64,000 nt of DNA from Protopterus annectens (GCF_019279795.1 NC_056732.1:179549113-179613112), one strand, 5' to 3'; positions 36,774-48,786 are shown, counted from the stretch's first letter. Notes: generated from the sequence alone by a model not told the origin. Translations and numbers: made by a program.

Positions 36774-36802
36774 GTATCACAAGGGATAAGAAACTAAGAG
36801 TA

Positions 36803-39565
36803 ATGCTGCTCAACGCCAGAAGTCTAAACCTCAAGATGCATGCACTCGAAACTCTCCTTAGCATGGAGAACATCGATATCTGTGCAGTAACAGAAACCTG
36901 GTTCAAGGCTCGAGCACCCCAGCACTACCAGGTTATACCTCATACCATGTTTTTCAGCCCCAAAACTTGGACCGAACCACAAAAGGAGGGGGAGTATCAA
37001 TATTCGTCAAAGATACCCACACCTCCAGGTTGGTGGTACAGCACGAAGCATCAGAGACTATCCATGTGGAACTAACAGTGGGTAAAACTGCCTTCCAGTT
37101 TATAGCCTGCTACAGACCACCCTCCCAAACCCAGGAACCCCACTCGGCCTTCCTGAGAACACTGGAAAATATGAAGGTCTCTCCAAACACCATTATATTG
37201 GGCGACTTCAACTACCCTACCATAGACTGGGAGCATACTCGAGCTCCAACACCCTAGCCCGAAGGTTCCTAGAATTTATAAACTCAAATGCTATGGAACA
37301 ACTTGTTGCCACTCCCACAAGAGAGGAAAACATACTAGACCTGATCATCACCAACATGGGGGACTCTATGCTCCAGACCAGAAGTGTATCCCTCACTGGT
37401 AAGATCAGACCATGAACTAATCTCACTAGATATTCACATCTCAACCCCAGCCCCTGCCCAGAAAACCACAGTGAAAAACTTCTCTAAAGCAAATTTCACA
37501 CTCCTCAAAACCGAGGTGGAATCCTTCAAAGCCCCCGGGCAGGGAATCCTTTATAAACGCATTCTATGAACACCTTCAGGAATGCATGGATCATGCAATC
37601 TCAAATAAAACCAAGACCCAATCTTCCAAAGTTAGGCGTCCTGTCTGGTGGACCCCAGCCATAAACAAACTATACAATAGAAGGAGGAAGCTACTACATG
37701 ATAGAGCAAAATCCCAAAAAGGGAAGGCATCTCTGATCAGTATTAGCAAAAAACTACGGGCACTCATAAAATAGTCTAAGGCCAGCTTAGAGAGAAAAAT
37801 TGCACAAGACACTAAGGATAATCACAAGGCTTTCTTTAGTTATGTTAGGAACCTGGGTGGTAATTCCCAGATATGCTCAGAATTAGTCCAAAATGACAAA
37901 ATACACCGAACCCACAGACATTGCCAACACCCTAGCTGACAGGTTCAGCGCAAACTTCTTCCCCCCTTCCCCACCAAAAGGGCAAATATCTATCCCAGCA
38001 GAGTGCTGCCCCCCTGACATCTCAGATGCTCAGGTAAGAGCCGCCCTCTCCAAAGTACAAAAACACAGCATCAATGGGACCAGACGGTGTCCCGGGCTGC
38101 GTCCTACATGAACTCCAAGAACAACTAAACCCAAACATGAAACTACTGTTCAATCTCTGCCTTACTATAGGATATGTACCCAAAGAGTGGCGTACAGCAA
38201 CAGTGGTCCCTCTCCACAAAGGTGGTGCCTCAATGGAACCTGGAAACTATTGCCCCATAAACTTGACTAGCTTGGTCTGCAAAGCTATGGAAAGGATCAT
38301 CATGGACCTCATAAAGATATTGGGGACCTACAGACACTGGAACCTACCCAGTTCGGCTTTAAGGGCAGATCCTGCCTCTTAAACCTGGTCGATTTCTTTG
38401 AAACAGTCACCAAGGCCATTGACGAGGGGGAAGGTGGTCCACACAGCCTACCTGGACCTTGCAAAAGCCTTCGATACAATACCCCACTCGGGCATTATAG
38501 ATAAGCTCACCAGCTTAAATATAAACCCCTATGTCACTAGATGGGTTGCAAACTGGCTTGAGGACAGAACCCACATGGTTAGAATTGCTGGAGCCATGTC
38601 AGATTCCAAACCAGTTACAAGTGGCATCCCACAAGGCTCAGTCCTGGGACATCTCTTGTTCAGTATATATTTCTCGGAGGTACAGGCTAACATGGAAGGC
38701 CTGTGGCTGACCAAGTTCGCAGATGACTGCGAACTGGGCGCCATAATACTCTCCAGCCGACACAAGCATCCTACAAAAGGGCCTCATAGAAACAGACAAC
38801 TGGTGCCAGAGCCATGGCCTCAAGCTAAATGCCAAAAAGTGTACAGTCATCCCCTTTGGCAAAAACAAAGTGCCCACAAATTACCACATAGGTGGTAATC
38901 CATTAAGTACGGAAGTAGTAATTAAGGACCTGGGGACCCAAGTTGATAGCAATCTCTCATTTGACAACCACGTGGCCAAAGTGGTTAGAAAAACATTTTA
39001 TATAGCCCACCTAATCATGAAGGGATTCACATCTAGATCAGGGGAGGTCATCGTGCCTCTCTACTCATCCCTCATCAGGCCCATAATTGAGTACAATGCC
39101 CCTTTTGGGATGTACCTTACCAGACACCTGCAGCAACTGGAAAGACCCCAAAAGCACCTCACCAAGAGGATCAAAGGGCACAAACAGATGCCATATGCTG
39201 CCTGGTTAAAGAAACTCCAGCTCTACTCAGTGGCATACCGCCTGCTCAGTGGCAATCTGTGCCTGACGTATAAAGCCATGTCCAACCCAGAATTAATGGA
39301 CATGCTTCACCTCAGAAAATCCAAATCCCATCGACCTACGCGCTCGAGAGACTTGAATCTCAGCACTGAAATAAATAGGACATGCTGGAGAGACAGATTC
39401 ATAACCCAGAGGCTCCCTTCACTCTGGAATAAAATCCCAGTCCAGGTTAGGCAGAGTCCCTCATTGACTCTCTTCAAGAGGAATCTTGATGAGAGGATGG
39501 GAGATCGTAGGTTTACCCCGGGTATCACTTCTGTGTCACTGTTAGACAGAGGCACAGTATCCTAA
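36803..39565 (+). pseudogene. LINE ORF2, endonuclease and reverse transcriptase
   Basis: Endonuclease blocks: LLNARSLNLKMHALETLL, DICAVTETWFK, GGGVSIFVKD, ACYRPPSQ, ILGDFNYPTIDW and VRSDHELISLDI. RT blocks: AYLDLAKAFDTIPHSGI, SGIPQGSVLG and the active site LTKFADDCELGA. The C-terminal part from 38870 includes IKDLGTQVDSNLSF and YSSLIRPIIEYNAP, typical of CR1/L2 ORF2. Several frame changes break it. Confidence 0.88.
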
Positions 39566-39680
39566 CCTCAAAAAAGGGCATAGCAAAATTCATTTAAAAT
39601 GGGTGGCGAAAGCCAAACACACTCTGGGGCTAGGCTTATAAATGCCCTAGGGCAGATAGCCTAGTATGAACCTATAAGAT

Positions 39681-42165
39681 TGGGACTTTTTCTTTTGTAT
39701 GAGACTGATTTTCCTATCTTACAGATCTGATCCTGTAATTTGAAGTACGGCTTTATTTGTGCACATCTTTCATTGTTAAAACTAGATGTCTGCTTCGTAT
39801 GCAGAATAAATGAATGTCGTTAACAGCAGAACTGATCTTCGTGTTCATTGAGTAAAGGTACAGACTACCTGAATAGTGTAGTACAACCTTAAATTTTACA
39901 GTGGTGAGACTGGGCCAGTCAAAACAACCGGAGAGGTGACCTACAGAGGCGCCTCTCACAGTGCGACATTCCTGCACAGACTTTTTTTTTTGGAGTCAAC
40001 TCTCTCCTAAAACTTTGTCCATTGACTGGAGGACACACACTGCAGTGCAGTACAGGGAAGTACAGTAATTCTTCTTCAGACAGTTGGTGAGATATGGAGA
40101 GCAGGTCGCACTGTCAGACTTTGCTTCACCAGCATCTAGTGAAAGACAGCAAAAAATCCTCCCACAACTGATCTTCGTGTCAAGACTGTCCACCTTGTCC
40201 TGAACATTTGTGTTAAATATTTTCATCTGTTTTTCCTTTAACAATGATGAAAATGCCAAGAAGTGCACTAAGTATTTTACTGTTGATGTATCTGAATCAT
40301 ATGTAGATGTGTGGAATTATTTAAATACATAGTATAATCAGCATGTTAGCACCTGCAAGTCTTTACTATGTAAGGCAGTGTCACAGAATGTACAGAAATG
40401 TGTTATTTAAATGTTACTTTTTGCATGCCTTGTCATAACTGTATTGTACAAAACCTGGAACACAACCAGGATAAAATAATGCTTGAAGCACAGGCAATGG
40501 TTCCTGTTTTATATATCCTGTTGCAAAAGATGTATTAGAGGGTGATGTAAATGTCAAAATTTGTACTTTACAGTCTGATTTGCAGGAGTTTAAAGATTGG
40601 ATCGTTAAAGTTGGCAACCAGCAAGATCTTGACCTCATGGGTCACTTTCAGACTTATTGTGACAAATGGAAGGTGTCTGGTAAAATGCATACAGACACTG
40701 CTAAATGTACAAAGACATTTTCTCAGTTTTTGAAATTCTCACGGACTGAAATTAAGACCTTTACACAAACTGTTATTGAACAAGGCAGTAAAGCTATTTG
40801 CATAGTAAAAGGATTAATGAATAAAATTATCAGTTTGCAAGAAAAATATGACAAACAACTGGCTGACGCACAGCATGACGTCAATGTTGCAAGGGAGGAG
40901 ACCAACACATTACGAGCTCAATTAGAGACATAGGAATCTGAGACTGCTAGAGCAGCACATTTAACAAATGTTAAAAACTCTCCTTAAGTGGGATGAACAG
41001 AAGGGTATTTTTAATAACATGATTACATTTAAAGCTTGGGTATTTAAAACTGTAGGCACTGTATGCAATGATACACTTGCGTGTTGCTTCTGCAATTTTA
41101 TTCCTCAGCATTTCATGACTTAATACAGCTTTCCAATATATCTGTATCTTTGGATAATTTAAAAAAACATAATAAATACTACTAAGATTCTCTAGAGTAC
41201 TTGAAAAATGAAATAAAAGTATTCTGTATTATGAAGCATTAAGCATCATTGCAAAAGATAAATTACTTAGCTTAGCTGAAAAGACCAAAAAAGATACTGC
41301 TCACAATTGGTAGGATATCTTTACTGGTTGGTCAAAATCAGAAAATACATCCTGTATTAGTAGTGTTAGGCATTATAGTCATAATAACTACCTGGAATTG
41401 CTATCTAAGTTGCCGTTTGCAGAAAACTTATAGAATCCAACAAATCATGATGGTTAACCTAGATAAATTGGAATATGTTTCAATGTGTACAACTAGTCGA
41501 AAATGGACGGTCATGTTCTGCTTTTTAATTGAAGAGACGGAATTGTGAGTAGCGAACAGGTTAAAAATGGATTTCAGTTGATTTTATTCTGAAAATGTAA
41601 AATAAATATTCTGTGTTTCAGTTTGTAGAGTGGACTTGACAAAAAGATATAGCTTGGCATTCATTGTTATTAAGAGTCAGAAGTAAAATATTTTCTCTTA
41701 TAAACTATGCAGTTTGTGAAATTCTCTATCTACAAGCAGGTCAAGACGAACTCTTGTATGCAGCTGTCTCTTGTCAACAGGAAGTGCAAGATAAGAGCAA
41801 GGCCGAGGAGTTATCCTTCAGGAACAGAATGTTTGAAATATGGAAAACAAACTGTCAGCAGACCAGCTTCAAAAGAAAGACTTGTTATTCTGGCAAATTC
41901 TCTAAACTGCTGAAGCAGGCAGGAAAGACACTAAAGATTGGGACTTACTCATTTGTATGAGACTTTGATTTTCCTATCCTTACAGATCTGATGCTGTAAA
42001 AGCTAAAGTACGGCTTTGTTATTTGTGTACATCTTTCATTGTTAAACTAGTTGTCTACTTCATAGGCAGAGTAAATGAATGTCGTTAACAGCAGAATTGA
42101 TCTCAGTGTTTTCATTGAGTCAAGGTAGACTACCTGAATAGTGTAGTACAGCTTTACATTTTACA
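39681..42165 (+). mobile_element. Small old LTR element
   Basis: Two direct repeats of about 220 bases, 39681-39900 and 41939-42165, both start TGGGACTT and end TTTTACA, giving TG...CA ends. The left repeat has an AATAAA signal near 39806 (altered in the right one). By eye they are about nine-tenths identical, so the insertion is old. The 2 kb interior carries one coiled-coil-like ORF and no recognisable RT, protease or integrase. Family unknown; plus orientation is assumed from the signal and ORF. No target duplication is obvious. Broken or non-autonomous. Confidence 0.68.
40580..40933 (+). pseudogene. ORF inside the LTR element, coiled-coil-like
   Basis: About 118 residues, rich in Lys, Gln and Thr, starting MQEFKDWIVKVGNQQD and ending with a heptad-like stretch (ISLQEKYDKQLADAQHDVNV). 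The position after the left repeat is where Gag would start, but no Gag signature was recognised. Function unknown. Confidence 0.45.
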
Positions 42166-42248
42166 CATATTCAGATAATCCAGCAATCAGGCACTAGCAA
42201 TGTTTTTCTATATAAATGGACAGCTTTCAGAAGTTTAATTTTACATAC

Positions 42249-42254
42249 TTTATT
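42249..42254 (-). terminator. ITGB1: Poly(A) signal of ITGB1
   Basis: AATAAA on the minus strand, inside the conserved last block of the 3' UTR. Cleavage would fall about 10-25 bases further on, near 42230-42240. A second AATAAA-like run overlaps it in the A/T-rich context. Confidence 0.75.
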
Positions 42255-43799
42255 AAATAAATAACTTTAAAAGTATTGCAAACGTGAACATTTTGTTAAA
42301 ATAAAAAGGCACTTAAACAAGAATGTGTATTTTGTAATAAAGGAAAATGTGACTTAAATTGTTAACAAAGGCAATTACTTTCTATAATGATCCCAGATGG
42401 CACATTTTTTAAATTGATGACATCTGCTGCATGCAGCTGTACCATACTTTGACAATTCATTACTTTTTACAGTTACAAATACAAAACATGAAAAAAATGG
42501 TGTTCAATACACAGTTCATACAAAAAGATAGCTGGCAGCATTTAAACATTCAGGACTATAGAAGTACTGAATAAAGCATGTGGTAATAACCCAAATGTAC
42601 AAAGAAAAAGAAAAAAAAAACATTTTGAAGTATCACTGTTAGTCAGGCAGATTACTTTTCAAGGGCTACTAAGATTCCTCAAGGAGAAGTGACAAACTTA
42701 CTATAAGAGCTACAAATGAAAATGGGTATTAAAATGATTATTGATACTTGTTAACACTGGATGCTTTTGCTGCAAAACAAAGCAATATTTCATACAGGGG
42801 ACTGACTGCATTAAAAACATCACTGCAAAAATGTATGAAAAAAGGCCTGTGCTCGTTACTTTACAAATCTCATTCTCTTATGTACTTTCTATAGTAACCC
42901 ATTTCTCACCTGTCTGCTCTCAACTCATCATTCCACAACATAGACAACACCTACTGTTTCTTTATTATCAGAGAGGCTTTTAAGTGTTTTCAGACTTTTT
43001 TTTTTTACCTTTGACAGCACTTGAGTCTGAAATGAAACTGGATACTTCTTTAACCTAAAGAACCACCCTCTTTGCGGTCAACAAGATTTCCAATAACTCG
43101 CAGCAGACATGGTGCACACCTTCCAGGTGGTGTACTATATTAATATATGAGTTTGAGTTTTATGACAAACAGTTCTACTACAAACCAACAACCACACGGT
43201 ATGCAAACTATATATTAATCCACAAAACATAAACAAGTAAATGGTGCAGAAAGGGACATGAATCCCTCCATCTTAACTAATGCAAATTTCATTGCTAAAT
43301 CTACATAACTACTAATATGCCCTGCAAGAAAATGAATGCAGGTGCTTATTGGATATTTTTCTTCTAACTGTTCTTAAAAAATGCTGCATAGATACCATCA
43401 CAGACATACACAGCTGATAATTGCAAGTCTCCAGGACATTAATGAGATTCTAGTTTCATGTTTATAATTCCAGAGAACTTCCAACAAAAAACAATCAGAT
43501 AACTAATACTGTGGGAATAATTTGATTACAAATTTCTAAATTGAAACGGTGAATCTTTAAAGCAATACCTTCAAAACCAGCTATGAAGAAAAGGCTATCA
43601 AAGCCTTTTCTTTAAGAAAAAATGTGTATTTTGCAAGATGTGTTGAGAAACATGCAGATTTTGCATGATAATGATAGTACTTAAGGTTGACAGAACTGCA
43701 TGGGACCAACACTGTCAAAAAAAGTAGATGTTTAAGCATGGCTGGTTTAATGCTGGCAAATGTGCTAAAGGGCCAACTCTGAGTGGGTCCAATTTACAT

Positions 43800-43995
43800 G
43801 TTTATTTTTTAGTTCATTTATTTTTTTAATCAGATTACCCTTTTCATGGGCAACTTTAGGAGTACTGACTGGTTAAGTGACTTGCTCAGAATTGCACATT
43901 AGGCAAATGGAGGCTGAGAGAATTCAACCCTGGGTTTCAGGATGAAACCTGTTAGCAGATCGTACTGTTAATTCTTTGCGTTAATTTCTAGACCA
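43800..43995 (-). repeat. MIR/CORE-SINE-like element in the ITGB1 3' UTR
   Basis: On the minus strand there is a degenerate tRNA-type B box (GGGTTGAATTC near 43935) followed by a stretch ending GAGCAAGTCACTTAACC near 43868-43884. This order and spacing match the tRNA-derived head and core of MIR/CORE-SINEs. It lies in the same orientation as ITGB1, so it would be part of the mature transcript. It is strongly diverged, hence old. No target duplication was identified. Confidence 0.55.
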
Positions 43996-44317
43996 AAAGC
44001 TAGCTAATTTTTCAGACTAAAGTAGACTTGCTTAAAAACTTGACTCCCAAATTAAATGTTATAATAAATCTACAAGATTCCCAGCATGCACCAAAAACAT
44101 TATGAATGTATCTTCCCCTTTCTAAAAATGCCTAGTTTTTGCCCGCTGAAACATGATCTGTAAAATGAATGCTTTAGAAATTACTGTCACTGTAAATGTT
44201 CAAACAGGAAATCCAATTACAGCCACTTCAAATGCTGTCGAGTTGCATCAGATTCTTGCAGTGACCAATGCTTTCCATAGAGAGTACTATGTCAAGTACT
44301 AAATCACGGAGATTGCC

Positions 44318-44460
44318 AGGCTTTTCATCTCTCTCTCATACGGGCATACAACATTTTGAATCAGCAATCCACTTACATCATGGCTTTGGGATGTGGGAAG
44401 AAAGAGTACTCAGAAAACCCACATGGACAGGTGGGCATGCAGACTCTACACAAAGCACTT
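44318..44460 (+). repeat. Old vertebrate SINE core (Deu-type suspected)
   Basis: The plus strand carries AATCAGCAATCCACTTACAT, then TTTGGGATGTGGGAAGAAAG, AGTACTCAGAAAACCCACAT and GGGCATGCAGACTCTACACA. This succession is typical of an interspersed repeat very common in fishes and present as old copies in other vertebrates; I associate it with Deu-domain SINEs but the class is from memory. It is antisense to ITGB1 within its 3' UTR. Confidence 0.5.
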
Positions 44461-45508
44461 GATCAAAGAACTGAAGCACCACAATATTAAGTGTGCCAAG
44501 GTACAATTAAACAAAGTTTTCAAAAATATGTATCACTCTCTTGGGCAGGAAAATTAACAAAGTGCTTAAAACTATCTTGAATACAAAGTAAAAAGACTGA
44601 TGAAATAAGATTACAGGTTTTCATACTGCTTTAAAAATCTTCAGTTCTATCTTCAGTTACCTTGCAAACAGCAGAAAACCTACAGGAATTCAACTTGATA
44701 GGTTAACTGCGATTTTTCTCAAAAAATCATTTACAATGAAATACTACCATTAAGATGGCTCTGCAAAAGGGGCAAGCACCAGGACTGAATCTAGAGAGCA
44801 AGCTTATTGATAAAGGCCTTGCGTTTGCTTGGGCCACTAAACACTGGTTGATGGCTAGATTACAAGGGCTGCTTCCTTCAGACTAGATAAAGATGACTGT
44901 TTCCTACCACCAACAATGTTAAGCTGCAAGGGACCATCACAGGACAAGTAAAGTCAGCAAAACAGGGCAATGGACTACACAGCTTACGGTCACAGGATGA
45001 GACTCTTGGCTATTGTGGTGCATAGAAGTGTAAGGCGGTACAATAAATTTAACCCTGAAAAGTACATACTACTTTTAAATTACCTTATTTTTTGGCAATA
45101 CTACCTCCTGAAAGCTGAGCCAAAACAGTTACTAATACACCTTGTAAAACAAGTATCTATACACTCACACCCTGAATTAAAAAAAAAAACACAATACTAT
45201 CCAAAGATGATGAACTTTACGCTGTAAAGGCTATTAAAAAGATACTCTGAAGTATCTGTGTAATACTATGCAGTCATGATTTTGTTGCCAGTCCTGTGGC
45301 ACTATATGTACTTACAAAAGAAAATTACAAACCAAAATTATCAAGTTTATACATACTGTACAGGTTTAAAAAATATGCATAGAAAACAAATGCACCAAGT
45401 TAATAAATCCACTGCAGCATTGCCCTAATGCTACCTTGCTGTGAATAAAAATATTTTGCAATACAGTGTTTTCAAAGAAAATTCCACAAATGTAGTCTTC
45501 TAGTCTTC

Positions 45509-45574
45509 TCATTTTCCCTCATATTTAGGATTCACCACAGTTGTCACAGCACTCTTGTAAATTGGATTTTCACC
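45509..45574 (-). CDS. ITGB1: Integrin beta-1, last coding exon (partial gene)
   Basis: Read on the minus strand from 45574, this exon encodes 21 residues and a TGA stop (45511-45509). It contains GENPIYKS, then AVTT, then VVNPKYEGK, which is the C-terminal end of the integrin beta-1 cytoplasmic tail in vertebrates. The receptor pairs with alpha integrins at the plasma membrane and binds extracellular matrix. From family knowledge, the first motif NPIY binds talin, the second NPKY binds kindlin, and the TT pair between them is a regulatory phosphorylation site. The exon is preceded by a pyrimidine-rich tract and AG, in phase with the known boundary before GENP. The match is to the common A isoform tail, not the muscle D isoform. 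Upstream exons are not in the window, so the intron exceeds 18 kb. Exact identity over a short peptide plus the conserved 3' UTR makes this very secure. Confidence 0.96.
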   Translation of the reverse strand, partial: GENPIYKSAVTTVVNPKYEGK

Positions 45575-45600
45575 CTAAAAAGAAAAAAAATACATTTATA
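45575..45600 (-). promoter_or_regulatory. ITGB1: Splice acceptor of the ITGB1 terminal exon
   Basis: On the minus strand the exon is preceded by AG (45576-45575) and a T-rich tract broken by one C (about 45577-45593). This is a strong 3' splice site. No second acceptor or alternative last exon was seen nearby. Confidence 0.9.
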
Positions 45601-47490
45601 GTTATGGGTAATGCTAGAATTCATGAGACTGAATGACACACTGTACACCACAAAAGGTTTACTTCACTGTTACGAGAATCAAAATAAATCAGTAGATGGT
45701 GCTCAAGCAAGAGTGTAGAATCAATGCAAATCAAAGCAAGGGGGAGTATCACGTACAAGGCAAAGATAGGAATATGACTTGTCAAAGAGCAATTTCACGC
45801 CGTGTCCTGTTGCCTGAACACTCAGGGAAGTGGATGGCATGCAGGTTCTTAGGTCACACCATTGGCCTAATGCAGGAGTACAGTGGTGAGTGAAGGCTTG
45901 TGTTGATGCAGGGATCTGGTGCAGGAAAGATGTGGGCATATGCCACCAAAGCCAGTGATGGGAGCCTTATCTGAGTGCCTTGGGATTACCCATATACACA
46001 GGGGTACAAGCAGTCCTTGTGGTGATGTAAGTGCTCACATCTCTGACCAGGGAAGGGATTAGGCTTAAAAAGTGCCCTCACTGCCAGGATGCCTGTAAAG
46101 GTGCAAAAGCTCTGAAGTCTGTTTATAAACTGGCCCCTCCGGATATCTGTTGCCTAGTTGATCTGGAGGATGGAAGTTCTCCACTGCTAGAAAATAGATG
46201 GACTCAAGTCCACTAGAGGGTGACTTGCTGGCTGGCAATGCAGAGTGATTAAAAAAAAGTACAAACAAAAAAATATTAAAAATACAAGGCTTGTGTGGAA
46301 ATCCCATTAATGTTGTTTGTTGCCTTACTTCAGTTGCTGCCTTGGAATTGAGCAAAAAAAACAATTAGGGACAGTGTATGGGAGGAAATCTAGCCTCCAC
46401 ATTTTAACCTGAGTTTTGAACTCTGGCTAATGCTGATGTTCAAAGTGCAGTAATTCTGCTAACAGCACAACCTGCGTCTGGTTAGTCTGAGAATTAGGAT
46501 TCATTGAAGTGTTACGTAAATGGCAAACACTTATAATTAAACAGAAAATTGTCAGACATATTACTGGAAACCAAATAAAACTTAAACAAAAATGAAAACT
46601 GTTAACCAAGACAGTACTTGATGTAATGCTTCCTTTCTTTAACAGTTCACTCCATTATCTACTCAGAGGTAGTTTCTGCAGCACACTACTGTCATCTATA
46701 AAAGCTCTACTGTAAGCTAAACCAACATTTATTTTATTACTTAGTGAGGGAGCTGGATGTCAATCCACATAATGTCATTATTCTTTAACCTCAATCCACA
46801 TGAAATTTAATTAGTATTTAAATTTCAGAGATAGCTAGTGGTTGAAAGTGGTCACTTACTGATTTGTACATGTATAATGCATGTGTAAGAAATTTCTTTT
46901 TAACAGTCCTGGGACACCTAATTTAGTCTTGGTGGGGACCAAGTAAAAACAACTAATACAAGGTGTAAAAGATTTTAAAAATTCAGTTTTTAAAGCATTT
47001 TTTAAACAAGCTTAGCACATAATGCTTGAACCTCTGGACTGCAACACATTCCTTACTCAAACCTTCCAGCAGACATTCTTGTGGATCACAGTAATATGCT
47101 GTTGCTGTCTCAAGGACAGCACCCCATACCTTTTTACAACCAGGTTGCCTTCCACAGTTTCACACAGATCTGCTGAGTTTTATCAAAATATTGTCAGATT
47201 ATGCACATTTAGGGTAAGGTTACCCTGCAGCTGCACAAAATGAAAGGGGAAATAAATGGAGGAGGTGGTCACTCTTGTATGGCGATTTGCTTTAACACAC
47301 TTTTGAAATTTTTTTTTATTTGTCCTGAAGTACTCTCCCAACATTTACTTTTTGACTAGTATTATTGCATTCCCTCTTGCTATTGTGTTTGTCACGACAG
47401 CTGTTATGTAGTGTACCAGACTTTCAGCTAATGAAGGCATATTGGTCTGACTTTTATGGGCTTGCGATTGTTGTTAATCACTATTCTCTA
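45601..47490. other. ITGB1 intron, no recognised gene
   Basis: AT-rich intronic DNA between the terminal exon and a cluster of short repeats. Small open frames here lack recognisable domains. One segment near 47068-47173 has a diverged relative at 57034-57128. Nothing else could be assigned. Confidence 0.6.
47068..47173 (+). repeat. Intronic dispersed repeat, copy 1
   Basis: Shares CTTGTGGATCA, AGTAATATGCTG (AGTAACATGCTG in the other copy), GGACAGCA and ACAGTTTCACACAG in the same order with 57034-57128. By eye about three quarters of bases agree. The two copies lie on either side of DIRS A4 and the second LINE. Family not recognised. Confidence 0.5.
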
Positions 47491-47497
47491 TTTTTTT

Positions 47498-48403
47498 TTT
47501 TGAAAGTTATCTTTTGGCCTGCTTCTGGTGAGGAAGCTTCCCCAGACACTTTTCAGTGTGCACACCTGCAACACACTTGGTCTACCTGCATTATTGCAGC
47601 TCGGGTCCCCCCTGCAACTGCAACATTGCCAGATAAAACCACTGCTACGGTCCGGTTTCTACCTACAGTTATTGTACGCCAAGAATAACACTTTTTAATA
47701 AGGATACCTACCAGACAAGTCTGCGTAGGTGACTGGATATTTACAGTTCTTGTTATTAGCAGATGTGGTCCTTAACAGTTATGTTTTAAACATTGTGACT
47801 GGTTGTTTACTTTTCCTTTTACAGCACATTTGTTAATTTTAAACATTGTTTTGGCCAGAGTGCACATCTGCAAGGGTCCCGCCCCCCCAGGCAACTATAG
47901 CTTTGTCTATTGCCACTGGGTGGCATAATTTAACAATATACTTGCTGTATCTTGTCCCAAATAGATCTGCCTCCGCACACTGAATACCTGTAAAGTAAGG
48001 CAAGTGCCATTTACTTGGTGTATTTTGTCCCCAGATAGATTTACCTTCCTTTGTATTAGTTGCACACCAAGGCCATAAAGTAGTGTTTCTGCAACTAACT
48101 GCTTACACTCCTAATTTCCTGCTTCTACCACTTCCTTGCTTACACTTAAATTACAGCTCCAAGGCTTCCACTTATTATGCTGATTGTTTTTATTTGCAGT
48201 CTTCTGTGAGGGGGCAGGCCAGATATCTACCTGCTTTTTCTGGTTATACCTTCCCCCATTTTGTCTCTCTCTCCTCCCCCCATGCACATTAACTAGTCTA
48301 TATTATTGAGTCTCCTTGGGTGGTGCCATTTTGAAAGTTATCTTTTGGCCTGCTTGTGGTGAGGAAGCTTCCCCAGACCCTTTTCAGTGTGCACACCTGC
48401 AAG
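47498..48403 (+). repeat. Cluster of related short direct repeats in the ITGB1 intron
   Basis: A unit of about 74 bases at 47498-47571 recurs at 48331-48403 with only a few differences; both contain AGTTATCTTTTGGCCTGCTT and end in GTGCACACCTGCAA. A third, more diverged relative sits at about 47845-47895 (TTTTGGCCAGAGTGCACATC). A separate pair at about 47941-47973 and 48016-48050 shares a GTAT.TTGTCCC..ATAGAT core. The outer pair could be ends of an unrecognised element or remains of a tandem array. No open frame of interest lies between them. Confidence 0.55.
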
Positions 48404-48786
48404 TAAGTTCCTGCAAGTGTTTAAGCTCTTCTCAAATGTTTGTGGTGCACCTGGTTTAACAGGCATGTTTATGATGTTCGTGTTTCACTGCTGCAGTCAT
48501 TACACTTGGGTTATACCCTGCCATCAGGCGGTCCCGCAGTCGGCCAGAGTTCCAAAGTCTTGGTCCGGTGTCGGTTGCTGTCGCCCTGATGTCAGTGCGC
48601 CAGGGGTATAAAAGATGCAGCCCATGCAATTTTCTCCAGGCTTTCTTGCCGCGCGGTGCCCGAAGCAAAAGCAGTTCGCAAGTGCCGGTCGGCCGACTCC
48701 TGAGATTTTCGAATTCAAATTTCAGAACCGAAGTCTTCAATAAAGCTAAGTACCCTGTTGGGGAAACTTTTTCTTGCCTCAGACCG

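Larger units (their letters stand above)
35929..39676 (+). mobile_element. CR1/L2-type LINE, long copy
   Basis: Non-LTR retrotransposon on the plus strand. ORF1 ends in an SGNH-esterase-like domain (36262-36773). ORF2 has an APE-type endonuclease (36803-37440) and RT (38074-38900), followed by a C-terminal region to 39565. The 3' UTR contains GGCTTATAAATGCCCTAGGG near 39629. The reading frame changes several times in both ORFs (for example between 36486 and 36498, and about five times in ORF2), so it is dead. It abuts DIRS A3 on the left and an LTR element on the right. Confidence 0.88.
42235..45508 (-). other. ITGB1: ITGB1 3' untranslated region
   Basis: The sequence after the stop keeps blocks that resemble the mammalian ITGB1 3' UTR as I remember it. 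One near 45408-45435 (minus strand) reads GTAGCATTAGGGCAATGCTG and a later one near 42255-42335 contains CATTCTTGTTTAAGTGCC followed by an AGTTATTTATT-like stretch just before the poly(A) signal. It is about 3.3 kb, longer than I recall for mammals. Part of the excess is two SINE-like inserts (about 43800-43995 and 44318-44460). The remainder is AT-rich with no open frame of note. The 3' boundary is inferred from the signal at 42249-42254. The conserved blocks were matched from memory and need an alignment. Confidence 0.82.

Noticed and set aside
47498-48403. LTR pair of a retrovirus-like element
   Set aside because: The repeats lack TG...CA ends, a poly(A) signal and any coding interior, and a third related unit lies inside.
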